Positions 54,604 to 63,682 are shown, numbered from the stretch's first letter. The stretch: DNA of 64,000 nt from JAJRPT01 sp964465945 (GCA_964465945.1 CAYXMM010000001.1:310001-374000); one strand, 5' to 3'. A program made the numbers and translations. Notes: generated from the sequence alone by a model not told the origin.

Positions 54604-56139
54604 ATGAAAATAATTTTATTTATAATCATATTAAGTTCTAATTTATTCTCAATAGAATTTATTAGAAATGAAAAACTTGATAAACATCAAGCTTTAGTTT
54701 GGTCAGAAATAGTAAATAATGATCATTATGTACTAACAAGAAAGAACTATAATCTTGCTTTGAAAAAAGGGGTCCCTGGATTATTTAAGATTAACCAGAA
54801 TGGAGATTTTCAAGAAATCGAAATGAAATATTTAGAAAATGATACTTTAAAAGATATTTATATAGAAGCATCCTCAAGTGTTATCGCGAACTCTAAAGGT
54901 GAAATTTACTTCAATGGCGATTATATTTATAAATATTCAAATAATCAATGGGAAAAATTAGATATTGGTTATTCAAAAAACACACTCTCTAGAATACAAA
55001 GTATTATGATAGATAGTAAGGATAATTTATGGGTAACATTCTATACTAACGAGAAAGCATATTTAGTTAAGTATAATTCTTCAACTAAAGTAATTTTTGA
55101 AGTAAAAAATAATCAATTTGCTTTCACAGAGGGCGACGGGAATAAAACTAATATGGTTGAATTAAGTAACGGGTTAATAGCAATACACAAACTCTGGTCT
55201 GTGAATGAAGAAAATTATAAAAATGAGGTAAATGAGGTAAATAATGATTTATGGTTGATAAATCAAGAAGGTGAAATTGTTAATAAGTTATCTTTAGAAC
55301 TATCCTGTTCTTTTCCTTATTATAAAGATTTTAATATGTCTTCACCAACTTCACTTAACAAAGCTTTAACTGATATTTATGAAAATAGCAGAAATGAAGT
55401 ATATTTTTCGACAAAGTCAAGCAGAATAACTAAAATAGACGAAGGTAATAACTTAATTTACTATCCTTGTTGCCAAGGTTTATCAACTTATAATCTTAAT
55501 TCAGAACAGTGGTTTATTTTCAACAAAGTAAATAGATTGCCTGATGATCTTATGGAAAATGCGCCTTATGAAATGAACAATCCAATTTATTCTGTCATAG
55601 AATTATCTGATGGGAGAATGATGTTTACAGGTGGACAAGGGTTTTATATAGTTAATAAAGATAATAATATTGTTGAAGTTGATAATCAAATGTTATTAAG
55701 TAATGGCAAAATGATTGTTATAGGAGATGATATGTATAGTGAAGAGATGTTTAATATTCGAATTGGTAGATTATTTGGACAAAATATAAATAGTGGCTTA
55801 GAAGAAGGTTTTTCGAGAATTCAAAAATCAGATAATGGCGATTTATTTTTTTTCAATCCTTATGGAATTTTTATTGTAAATGAAAATAATTTTTTAGTCA
55901 GCGATGTAAAGCAAGAAGATGAAATGTTTTTAATTTATCCAAATCCAAGTGTTGATAATATCAAAATCAATGGTGTTGCTTTAAATAGTAATTATAAGCT
56001 TTTGAATATATTTGGAGAGACAGTTTTAACTGGAATTTACACTGGCTCGATTAATGTTTCAAATTTATCAACAGGAAGCTACTTTGTGCAAGTTATTATA
56101 GATAGTGAGTTAAAAAACTTAAAACTAATTAAAAATTGA
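54604..56139 (+). CDS. Exported propeller-like protein with type IX sorting tail (cassette B')
   Basis: A 511-residue protein from ATG 54604 with a strong AAGGAG site. Signal peptide IILFIIILSSNLFS. The body has repeats like those of two-component-regulator propellers (NSKGEIYFNGDYIYKYSNNQ, then DSKDNLWVTFY and SVIELSDGRMMFTGGQGFYI). The tail MFLIYPNPSVDNIKINGVA to GSYFVQVIIDSELKNLKLIK is a classic type A sorting domain. It is paired with the broken Cys-rich gene upstream and followed 7 bases later by another one. Hardly similar to the B protein of the first cassette apart from plan. Confidence 0.72.
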   Translation: MKIILFIIILSSNLFSIEFIRNEKLDKHQALVWSEIVNNDHYVLTRKNYNLALKKGVPGLFKINQNGDFQEIEMKYLENDTLKDIYIEASSSVIANSKGEIYFNGDYIYKYSNNQWEKLDIGYSKNTLSRIQSIMIDSKDNLWVTFYTNEKAYLVKYNSSTKVIFEVKNNQFAFTEGDGNKTNMVELSNGLIAIHKLWSVNEENYKNEVNEVNNDLWLINQEGEIVNKLSLELSCSFPYYKDFNMSSPTSLNKALTDIYENSRNEVYFSTKSSRITKIDEGNNLIYYPCCQGLSTYNLNSEQWFIFNKVNRLPDDLMENAPYEMNNPIYSVIELSDGRMMFTGGQGFYIVNKDNNIVEVDNQMLLSNGKMIVIGDDMYSEEMFNIRIGRLFGQNINSGLEEGFSRIQKSDNGDLFFFNPYGIFIVNENNFLVSDVKQEDEMFLIYPNPSVDNIKINGVALNSNYKLLNIFGETVLTGIYTGSINVSNLSTGSYFVQVIIDSELKNLKLIKN

Positions 56140-56146
56140 GGTTGAA

Positions 56147-56609
56147 ATGAAAAAATTGAATTTATATCTTTTACTCATAATTTTAGCGAACTATGCCTAT
56201 TCTCAAGATTGCCCTCAATATACTGGAAGTTGGCAAAATAATCAAGCTACTTATGGATATGACGCTCATGGTAATTATGGCTCTGTTGGTTTTAATTATT
56301 ATAGCTTAGGTGGGGACTATAATATTAAAATAAATTGGTCTACATTGGTAACAGATTCTGGTTTTCTATCTGATTCAACAATTACATAATTTTGTTGATG
56401 TATATCAATATTTGAATTGCGGGACGAAATGTTGTTATAGAGAGTATGATGTAACTGCTGGTTTTGATGATGTTTATAAAATTTATTACCATAGTATTTC
56501 TGAACCAATAACATATTCTGTTAATACTTGCTCTCCAATATCTGCCTACACAGATTGTTTAGACCCTAATATACCAGTCCCTTGTATTTCGAGCGATTGC
56601 GACGATTAA
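56147..56609 (+). pseudogene. Frameshifted Cys-rich secreted protein (cassette A'')
   Basis: ATG 56147 after AGGTTGAA; signal peptide LYLLLIILANYAYSQ. The first frame stops at 56387-56389; the second frame, open across the junction (QQLHNFVDVYQYLNCGTKCC), runs to 56609. A single-base change near 56370-56385 separates them. The C-terminal Cys motif (CGTKCC, then YTDCLDPNIPVPCISSDC) is that of the family. Broken in the same region as A', both between the signal-peptide half and the Cys-rich half. Confidence 0.7.
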
Positions 56610-56615
56610 TAAATC

Positions 56616-56646
56616 AAAAGGAGCAAAAAATCGCTCCTTTTTTTTT
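56616..56646 (+). terminator. Terminator of the second cassette
   Basis: Stem AAAGGAGC/GCTCCTTT (56617-56640) with an A-rich loop and a long T run. It resembles the terminator at 53293-53314. Confidence 0.88.
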
Positions 56647-56761
56647 AAAACTATGATTTATCTAAGATTTCCATTATTAGTCAATAATGTAAAAAAATCA
56701 TTAAGATAATTAGGAATATTTTTCTATTTTTGTATAATTTTTTTATAAGAAACTGATATTA

Positions 56762-57736
56762 ATGAGAGCAGTAATTCCTGTTGCGGGCTTTGGAAGTAGA
56801 TTAAGACCACACACGCATTCTTTACCAAAAGTATTATTAAACGTTGCTGGAAAGCCAATCCTTTCTCACATTCTTGATGAACTTGTAATCCAAGGCATCA
56901 GCAAATTAACTATGATTACTGGTTATAAAGGTGATATGATTGAGGATTATGTTAATCAAAACTATAAGTTTGATTCAACTTTCGTTGAGCAGAAAGAACT
57001 TCTTGGCTTAGGTCATGCTATCTGGACTGCAGCGTCGACTTTTGAAGATGAGCCAATTTTGATAATTTTAGGTGATACAATTTTCGATGCTGATTTAAGT
57101 TTAGCAAGCGAAGCGGGCGTGAATTCAATAGGCGTGAAGCAAGTTGAAGACCCAAGAAGATTCGGAGTTGTCTTGCTTGATGAGAATGAGAAAATTAAAA
57201 AATTTATCGAAAAGCCACAAACTCCTATTTCAAATTTAGCAATAGTAGGTATTTATTATTTTGCTAATGGATTAAAGTTGAAAAATGCTCTTAATACTTT
57301 ATTAGACCAAGATATTAAGACAAATAATGAGTATCAATTAACAGATGCTTTACAATTAATGCTTGAAAGTGGCGAAGAATTTAAAACCTTCCCTGTGAGC
57401 GGTTGGTATGACTGCGGGAAGAAAGAAACGATGCTTGCTACAAATCAGTTCTTACTTGAAAAATATAATTATAAATATAAAATTGAAAATACAGTGGTAA
57501 TTGACCCTTGTTATATCTCAAACACTGCAAAGGTAACTAATTCAGTTATTGGACCCTTTGCCTCTATTGCAGAAGGTGCGGTTGTAACAAACTCAATTAT
57601 TGAAAATACGATTATTAGCGAGAATGCTAATGTGTCTCAAATCTCTTTGACGCAATCTATTATCGGCGATAATGCAATGGTAGAAGGCAAAGCGATTGAG
57701 TTAAATTTAGGAAGTAATAGTGAAATAATTATATAA
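56762..57736 (+). CDS. Sugar-phosphate nucleotidyltransferase with C-terminal beta-helix
   Basis: A 324-residue NDP-sugar pyrophosphorylase. AVIPVAGFGSRLRPHTHSLPK (3-23 region) is the nucleotide-binding signature with G-x-G-x-R-x-R/K; ILGDTIFDADL holds the metal Asp; EKPQTPISN is the sugar-binding segment. The last 80 residues are hexapeptide repeats (NTAKVTNSVIGPFASIAEGA). It activates a sugar 1-phosphate with UTP, dTTP or similar for envelope polysaccharides. It is followed 11 bases later by metK. Confidence 0.87.
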   Translation: MRAVIPVAGFGSRLRPHTHSLPKVLLNVAGKPILSHILDELVIQGISKLTMITGYKGDMIEDYVNQNYKFDSTFVEQKELLGLGHAIWTAASTFEDEPILIILGDTIFDADLSLASEAGVNSIGVKQVEDPRRFGVVLLDENEKIKKFIEKPQTPISNLAIVGIYYFANGLKLKNALNTLLDQDIKTNNEYQLTDALQLMLESGEEFKTFPVSGWYDCGKKETMLATNQFLLEKYNYKYKIENTVVIDPCYISNTAKVTNSVIGPFASIAEGAVVTNSIIENTIISENANVSQISLTQSIIGDNAMVEGKAIELNLGSNSEIII

Positions 57737-57747
57737 AGGATAAAAAA

Positions 57748-58881
57748 ATGAGCAATTATTTTTTTACGTCTGAATCAGTGTCAGAAGGACACCCAGACAA
57801 ACTTTGTGACCAAGTGTCAGATGCAGTCTTAGATGCATGTTTAACAGATGATCCAGCGAGCCGCGTTGCTTGCGAATGTTTTGCTTCAACTGGTATGTTG
57901 CTTGTTGGTGGTGAAATCACAACAAATACTTACGTGGATATTCAAGATTTAGCAAGACAAGTTATTAGAGAAATTGGATACACAAAAGGTGAATATCGTT
58001 TTGATAGCGAGTCTTGCGCTATTATGAATGTGATTAATCACCAGTCAAATGATATTGCTATGGGTGTTGACACTGGTGGCGCTGGCGACCAAGGAATTAT
58101 GTTCGGCTATGCAGTTAATGAAACCGAAGAGTTAATGCCTGCTCCACTTCAATATTCTCATAAATTATTATTAGAACTGACAAAAATCAGAAAAGAAGGT
58201 AATAAAATGAATTACCTGCGCCCTGATTCAAAGTCCCAAGTAACGCTTGAATATGATGGAAAGCATATAAAAAGAGTTGATGCGATTGTAATATCAACAC
58301 AACACGACCCAAGTGCAACTCAATCAAAAATTAAACAAGACTTAATTGATAATGTAATTAGCAAAGTAATTCCAGCGGAATGGCTTGACGCAAATACAAA
58401 AATTCACGTAAATCCGACAGGTCAGTTTATTATTGGCGGACCTCATGGTGATGCTGGTTTGACTGGTAGAAAAATTATCGTAGATACTTATGGTGGGAAA
58501 GCACCTCATGGTGGTGGAGCTTTTTCAGGGAAAGACTCAACAAAAGTAGATAGGTCGGCGGCTTATGCAGCAAGACATATTGCTAAAAATCTAGTTGCTG
58601 CTGGAATTGCTGATGAGTTAACTATTCAGTTATCTTATGCTATTGGAGTGGCACAACCAGTTTCAATAAATGTAAACACTCACGGAACATCAAAAAGAAG
58701 CGAAAGAGAAATCGAACAATATCTAATTAAAAATGTTGATTTAACTCCGCAAGGGATTATTAAAAGATTAGATTTACGTAAGCCAGTTTTCAAAGCAACA
58801 GCAGCTTACGGACACTTCGGAAGACCAGAATTTTCTTGGGAAAAACTTGATTTAGTTGAAGATTTCAAGAAAAATTTATAA
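57748..58881 (+). CDS. metK: S-adenosylmethionine synthetase
   Basis: A 377-residue MetK. Conserved SESVSEGHPDKLCDQVSDAV (8-27) with the catalytic His, MGVDTGGAGDQGIMFGYA, the signature GGGAFSGKDSTKVDRSAAY, and IGGPHGDAGLTGRK are all present. It makes SAM from methionine and ATP and is essential. An AAAGGA site precedes the ATG. A strong terminator follows. Confidence 0.96.
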   Translation: MSNYFFTSESVSEGHPDKLCDQVSDAVLDACLTDDPASRVACECFASTGMLLVGGEITTNTYVDIQDLARQVIREIGYTKGEYRFDSESCAIMNVINHQSNDIAMGVDTGGAGDQGIMFGYAVNETEELMPAPLQYSHKLLLELTKIRKEGNKMNYLRPDSKSQVTLEYDGKHIKRVDAIVISTQHDPSATQSKIKQDLIDNVISKVIPAEWLDANTKIHVNPTGQFIIGGPHGDAGLTGRKIIVDTYGGKAPHGGGAFSGKDSTKVDRSAAYAARHIAKNLVAAGIADELTIQLSYAIGVAQPVSINVNTHGTSKRSEREIEQYLIKNVDLTPQGIIKRLDLRKPVFKATAAYGHFGRPEFSWEKLDLVEDFKKNL

Positions 58882-58896
58882 AATTCATTAAACAAA

Positions 58897-58922
58897 CAAG
58901 GGGCGCTAGCCCCTTGTGTTTC
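58897..58922 (+). terminator. Terminator after metK, copy 1 of a repeated hairpin
   Basis: Arms CAAGGGGC/GCCCCTTG around GCTA (58897-58916), then GTGTTTCTC. The same hairpin and flank recur at 59889-59914. Confidence 0.82.
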
Positions 58923-59057
58923 TCAATATTTAATTATTAATTTTGTCTCATTACCATATTTTAAGTAATATGCGCCTGTGTTTAGATGTTCCACGTTAGT
59001 TTGATATTTGTATCTTCTAATACTTTATTACCGAAGATGTCGTATTTAACTATCATT
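58923..59057 (-). pseudogene. Remnant of a type IX sorting tail
   Basis: On the minus strand the sequence encodes a tail of the form KYDIFGNKVLEDTNIKL, then, after a one-base deletion, HLNTGAYYLKYGNETKLIIK and stop. No upstream gene remains. It is about 83-85% identical to the tail at 59915-60057. Confidence 0.7.
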
Positions 59058-59063
59058 AATTTC

Positions 59064-59507
59064 TCAAAATACTAAATTTAATTTGACTTTTAGCTCACTT
59101 GTGCTAATAACATCAACAAAGTTGATTTTTCGTAAATGCTCTAACAGTTTTTTATCACTTGTCCATAAACTACCTTTTAAATAGTAAGTTAAAGCAACAA
59201 AATCAATATCATTTATATCAATATTTGAAATATTTCTTTCTGATTCCATCCATATTTCAGAAGGAATAAAACTTTCATTAATAAAATTTATTCTTGATAA
59301 TATTTTTAGATAGATTGCGTGTAATAATTTATCATCTAATTTGGAATACTTTTTTAATTTGTCCCAATGTTTTGATATTCCGTCTAACATAAAGCTACAA
59401 CTATAGAAATCAATATTTTCATTAGGAAAAAATATAATATTAGAAAATTCATTGTTGGAATTTAGTAAACAACTAAAAATAATATTTGTGTCAATTATTA
59501 TTTTCAT
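59064..59507 (-). CDS. PIN-domain toxin (VapC-like)
   Basis: A 147-residue PIN-domain RNase. KIIIDTNIIFSCLL (2-15) has the first metal Asp (D6); DINDIDFVALTYYLKGSLWT, then SDKKLLEHL gives the later acidic residues of the site. It overlaps the upstream small gene by 17 bases, a toxin-antitoxin arrangement. The pair is bracketed by two copies of a sorting-tail plus terminator sequence. In this family the toxin cuts tRNA or rRNA; target here unknown. Confidence 0.8.
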   Translation of the reverse strand: MKIIIDTNIIFSCLLNSNNEFSNIIFFPNENIDFYSCSFMLDGISKHWDKLKKYSKLDDKLLHAIYLKILSRINFINESFIPSEIWMESERNISNIDINDIDFVALTYYLKGSLWTSDKKLLEHLRKINFVDVISTSELKVKLNLVF

Positions 59508-59706
59508 TAATTAATCTTGCTCTATTCTTTTTCCACCACTCAGACTTAATTTCTTTTTCTATTGCATCAATATCCTCTTGCTTTGCTTGAGATTTAGATA
59601 TTGCTTCTTTATAAGTCAAATAATCAAAAAAATCTTGAAAACTCGAAATATCAATATTTTTTGAAAACTTTAATATAATTTCATTTTCAGTTTGTAAAAT
59701 TTCCAT
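59491..59706 (-). CDS. Antitoxin partner of the PIN toxin
   Basis: A 71-residue protein upstream of and overlapping the PIN gene. It is helical and charged (QEDIDAIEKEIKSEWWKKNR); the C-terminal part could wrap the toxin. It has no obvious DNA-binding motif of VapB (no clear SpoVT/AbrB or ribbon-helix-helix). Called from size, order and overlap. Confidence 0.68.
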   Translation of the reverse strand: MEILQTENEIILKFSKNIDISSFQDFFDYLTYKEAISKSQAKQEDIDAIEKEIKSEWWKKNRARLINENNN

Positions 59707-59888
59707 TTTAATTCCCTTTTAGTTAGTCAACGAAAATATATATATTTTATTTTGTTTGTGATAAATCCTCTACCTGCCAATTATCAATTTTTTTAAGTAA
59801 TTAAATATAAATATATACTCCTATGCTTTAGTTCTTTATAGTAAAAATTTTGTAAATAATTATTCATTTTCCTCCTTTTTAAATCATA

Positions 59889-59914
59889 CAAGGGGCGCTA
59901 GCCCCTTGTGTTTC
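59889..59914. terminator. Copy 2 of the repeated hairpin
   Basis: Same CAAGGGGC/GCCCCTTG stem as at 58897-58916 (59889-59908). On the minus strand it follows the stop of the remnant gene at 59915. Confidence 0.8.
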
Positions 59915-60386
59915 TCAATATTTAATTATTAATTTTGTCTCATTTCCATATTTTAAGTAGTATGTACCTACGTTTAGATGTTGCACGTTCAACTGGGTGT
60001 TTGTGTCTTCTAATACTTTATTTCCGAAGATGTCGTATAACTCTAATTTTAATGGGGTGCTATTGCTTAGTTTTATTATATCTCTTATTGGTTGTGTCTA
60101 TCAAGTTGTAATTCAAACTAAGATTTCTTATCATAGTTGTCGAATCAGTTAATTCGTAGAATTTATTGAACTCTTTTAAATCTAATTTGCTCTTATCAAT
60201 ATTTTTTAAAAATTCTTTAAACACTCTTTCATACTGATTTTTTTGCGTAAAAAAAATATTTTCTTTGAATTTTATAATAATCTCATTCTCTTTATAATTA
60301 GATTTTCCTTTTGACACTAATGATATACTGAATACAACAAATACAAATAGTATTCTTATTTTTAATAAACTTTTCATTTCACTCAA
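59915..60386 (-). pseudogene. Collapsed gene: exported-peptidase prodomain joined to a sorting tail
   Basis: The start (60060-60386) has a signal peptide (IRILFVFVVFSISLVSKG) and a segment KENEIIIKFKENIFFTQ that resembles the fervidolysin/subtilase prodomain. The end (59915-60057) encodes LELYDIFGNKVLEDTNTQL, then YYLKYGNETKLIIKY, a type A sorting tail, in another frame. The catalytic domain expected between is missing. I read it as an internal deletion of a secreted subtilase-like gene. The start overlaps the lipoprotein gene by 8 bases. Confidence 0.6.
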
Positions 60387-60795
60387 CCTTTATTTGTTTA
60401 ATAAAAATAGTATCAAATGTTTTAAAATTGCCTGTAGATGCACTTAAATAAAATAGTTTAAAATTACCTTTATTTGTCCAATAAAATGAAAAAGTTGAAT
60501 CTATTTTGTTATATTCTGTTTTCTCTAACTCAGTAACTATTTTTCTTGTTTTAGCATACAAGATAATATTCTCATTCTTAATAAGTGAATTAACTTCTTC
60601 TAAAATATAAGAATGATATGGATAACATAGTGAAAATCTAACATTTAATGGTTTATCAATAGGATAAACTATTTGTACCTGTGATGTGTCTAAATAGCAA
60701 AAACCATAATTAAAATATTCAACACTAACATCTTTTGCACAGCCATATAAAAGTGTTATTATCAATAAAATTAGAAGTTTAGAAATATTTCTCAT
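60379..60795 (-). CDS. Putative lipoprotein
   Basis: A 138-residue protein with a lipoprotein signal (LLILLIITLLYGCAKD; lipobox LLYGC). The mature part has strand-like stretches (FYWTNKGNFKLFYLSASTG) that suggest a small beta-sandwich. It overlaps the upstream remnant by 4 bases and the downstream remnant by 8. Family unknown. Confidence 0.6.
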   Translation of the reverse strand: MRNISKLLILLIITLLYGCAKDVSVEYFNYGFCYLDTSQVQIVYPIDKPLNVRFSLCYPYHSYILEEVNSLIKNENIILYAKTRKIVTELEKTEYNKIDSTFSFYWTNKGNFKLFYLSASTGNFKTFDTIFIKQIKVE

Positions 60796-61100
60796 TTTAT
60801 TACTCCTTCAATTTGGTTGATTTTTGTTTTTAACTTTTCGTTTTCTTTTTGTAGTTCAATCATATATAAAGTTAGTTCTTCAATTTTTTCAAGCATTTTA
60901 ACTTGCATTACATTGATACTAACTCCGTTTTGTTTTACTTCTGCTTCTGATGGAATACCCGGCAGATGCCCTAATTCTTTGATTTTCAATTCGAGTTCCG
61001 AAAGTGGAGTTAATTTGTAATTTGGTTTGAATACATAATCAGCCCAGTTACTTGTTGTAACAATAATTTCTTTTGCTACAATTGCTACAATCAGCAGCGA
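60792..61100 (-). pseudogene. C-terminal remnant of a long secreted protein
   Basis: The frame reads VAKEIIVTTSNWADYVFKP, then IKELGHLPGIPSEAEVKQNG and a coiled coil (IEELTLYMIELQKENEKLK). This is the conserved end of long repeat or tail-type proteins in Bacteroidota and relatives. A stop at 61101-61103 cuts off anything upstream, and no N-terminal part remains. An ATG at 60987-60989 could yield a 65-residue peptide. Confidence 0.65.
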
Positions 61101-61533
61101 CTAAATTTGGCGACGAGCCAAATATAAATATATTAAATGCAATCGCCATATATATATATATATATATATATATAGACTTAGAGAGATTTAGTTGTGTAAA
61201 TAAACTAATCATAAATACCCCTTAATTAAAAATAAAAAAACTTTCTTTCTTTAATTATTACAAATATATAAAAACATTTTTAAAGTTTGTCAAAGTTATA
61301 TATTCAATTAACTTTTTAGAGGTTGTTTTGTTACAGTTTTGAATACTTAAAATGAAAAAAAATTAAAATTACTTCTCAATAAGCTTAGAATAAAATTTGG
61401 TATTTAATATAATTTTAATAACCAAATAATTAAATTTCTAAAATCAAACACTAGGCGCTTTACTTCCCAATTCCTTTATTTTAATTTTAATTCGTAAATT
61501 GCTGTTTATTATTTTTAAATTCTGGAATAATTT
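61101..61533. other. 433-bp gene-free stretch
   Basis: Very AT-rich, with an alternating AT run of 27 bases (61148-61174). No gene, strong hairpin or convincing promoter pattern seen. It contains the upstream region of the prolyl oligopeptidase gene. Confidence 0.6.
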
Positions 61534-63669
61534 ATGTATAAATATCTACTTTCTATACTCGCAATTTCAATTTTTGCTTGTACTAATGAAAAAAAAGAAG
61601 AAGCTAAAATGACATATCCTGTTACTAAAAAAGTTGATAGTGTCGAGGTTCGCTTTGGTGATACTATTCAAGATCCTTATATCTGGCTCGAAGACGACAA
61701 AAGCAAAGAAACTGAAGCTTGGGTTGAAGCCGAGAACAAAGTTACTTTTGACTATTTAGCTAAAATTCCATTCCGCGATGCTTTCAAAAAAAGAATTACT
61801 GAACTTAATAATTATCCTAAAATTTCAGCACCTGCTAAGCATGGTGAATATTATTTCTATACTAAAAATGATGGACTTCAAAATCAATCAGTTTATTACT
61901 ATAAAAAAGGATTAGACGGCAAAGAAGAAGTATTCTTCGACCCAAATACATTATCAACTGATGGCACAGTTGCCGCTGGAATAGTTTCATTCTCAGGTGA
62001 TGATAAATATGCTGTTGTCTCTATTCAAAAGTCTGGCTCTGATTGGACTACATTCAAAGTTATCGAAGTGGCAACAAAAAAAGAACTTAACGACGAAATT
62101 AATTGGGTTAAATTCTCAGGAGCATCTTGGTATAAAGATGGCTTCTTTTACTCAAGATATGATGAGCCAAAAGGTGGCGACGAGTTTAAAGGTAAAAATG
62201 AATTTCATAAACTATACTACCATAAACTTGGCGAATCTCAAGATAAAGACGTTTTAGTTCATTACTTTGCTGATAAACCACAAAGAAATATTTATGCAGA
62301 AACAACAGAAGACGAAAGATTTCTGTTAATTTCCTATTCAGAAGGTACAGGAGGGCAATCACTAATGGTGAAAGACCTCTCGAGATCAAAATCATTAACT
62401 GATATGAAAGATGTAATAAACATCGTAAATGATTTCAATAACGAGCATTCAGTTATAGGAAACTTTGATGACCAATTATTAATGGTAACAAATATTGATG
62501 CCCCTATGAATCGTCTTGTTAAAATTGACACAAAAAACCCAGCAAAAAATAATTGGCAAGTCCTAATCCCAGAAAGCAAAGATTTACTTCAAGGAGTAAG
62601 CAAAGCAGGTGGCAAATTATTTGTATCGTATTTAAAAGATGCTACAACAAGATATTATCAATATGACTTTAGCGGAAAACAAGAAAAAGAAATCGAATTA
62701 CCTGGCTTAGGAACTGCAAGCGGTTTCGGTGGAAAAGACGACCAAACTACTCTATTCTATACATTTACATCATTTAACTACGCACCAACAGTATTCAAAT
62801 ATGATGTAACAAGTGGCAAAAGTGAAGAATATATGAAGTCAGATGTTAAATTCAATCCAAAAGATTTCACAGTTGACCAAGTATTTTATAAATCAAAAGA
62901 CGGCATAAAAGTGCCAATGTTTATAGTTTATAAAAATGGTATGAAAAAGGATGGCTCAAACCCAACTTTATTATACGGCTATGGTGGATTTAATATAAGT
63001 TTAACACCTTCATTTTCACCTTCAAGAATCGCACTTTTAGAGCAAGGCGGAATTTTCGTAATGGCAAATTTACGTGGAGGTGGTGAATATGGCGAAGCAT
63101 GGCATAAAGCTGGAACAAAACTTCAAAAACAAAATGTTTTTGACGACTTCATTGCCGCAGCAGAATACTTAATTGAGAACAAATATACTTCATCCGAAAA
63201 ATTAGCCATCCAAGGTGGCTCAAATGGTGGTTTACTTGTAGGAGCATGTATGACACAACGTCCTGACTTATATAAAGTTGCATTCCCAGCAGTTGGAGTT
63301 CTTGATATGTTAAAATTCCATAGATTTACAATCGGTTGGGCTTGGATGGACGACTATGGTAACCCAGAAGAAGAAGATATGTTTAAATACATAAAAAAAT
63401 ACTCTCCTTACCACAACTTGACAAAAGGAACAAAATACCCATCAACAATGGTAACAACTGCAGACCACGACGACAGAGTAGTTCCAGCACATTCTTTCAA
63501 ATTTGCAGCAAGATTGCAAGAATATCATGACGGTTCAAACCCTGTTCTAATCAGAATTGAAACAAAAGCAGGACACGGAGCAGGAAAATCACTCACAAAA
63601 GCAATAGAAGAAGTAGCCGACATATACTCATTTATGTTCTACGAAATGGGAATAACACCTAAATTTTAA
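61534..63669 (+). CDS. Prolyl oligopeptidase, S9A, lipoprotein-type
   Basis: A 711-residue enzyme with a lipoprotein signal (LLSILAISIFACTN), so it is anchored in an envelope membrane. DPYIWLEDDKSKETEAWVEA near 40-60 is the family N-terminus; a seven-bladed propeller follows; the hydrolase domain has Ser in IQGGSNGGLLVGA, Asp in TADHDDRVVPAHSF and His in KAGHGAGKSLT. It cleaves after proline in short peptides. Length matches the family. A terminator follows. Confidence 0.95.
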   Translation: MYKYLLSILAISIFACTNEKKEEAKMTYPVTKKVDSVEVRFGDTIQDPYIWLEDDKSKETEAWVEAENKVTFDYLAKIPFRDAFKKRITELNNYPKISAPAKHGEYYFYTKNDGLQNQSVYYYKKGLDGKEEVFFDPNTLSTDGTVAAGIVSFSGDDKYAVVSIQKSGSDWTTFKVIEVATKKELNDEINWVKFSGASWYKDGFFYSRYDEPKGGDEFKGKNEFHKLYYHKLGESQDKDVLVHYFADKPQRNIYAETTEDERFLLISYSEGTGGQSLMVKDLSRSKSLTDMKDVINIVNDFNNEHSVIGNFDDQLLMVTNIDAPMNRLVKIDTKNPAKNNWQVLIPESKDLLQGVSKAGGKLFVSYLKDATTRYYQYDFSGKQEKEIELPGLGTASGFGGKDDQTTLFYTFTSFNYAPTVFKYDVTSGKSEEYMKSDVKFNPKDFTVDQVFYKSKDGIKVPMFIVYKNGMKKDGSNPTLLYGYGGFNISLTPSFSPSRIALLEQGGIFVMANLRGGGEYGEAWHKAGTKLQKQNVFDDFIAAAEYLIENKYTSSEKLAIQGGSNGGLLVGACMTQRPDLYKVAFPAVGVLDMLKFHRFTIGWAWMDDYGNPEEEDMFKYIKKYSPYHNLTKGTKYPSTMVTTADHDDRVVPAHSFKFAARLQEYHDGSNPVLIRIETKAGHGAGKSLTKAIEEVADIYSFMFYEMGITPKF

Positions 63670-63682
63670 ATAAATACAAATT

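Noticed and set aside
61148..61174. AT run as a replication origin or promoter
   Set aside because: It is a simple dinucleotide run without DnaA boxes or nearby replication genes.
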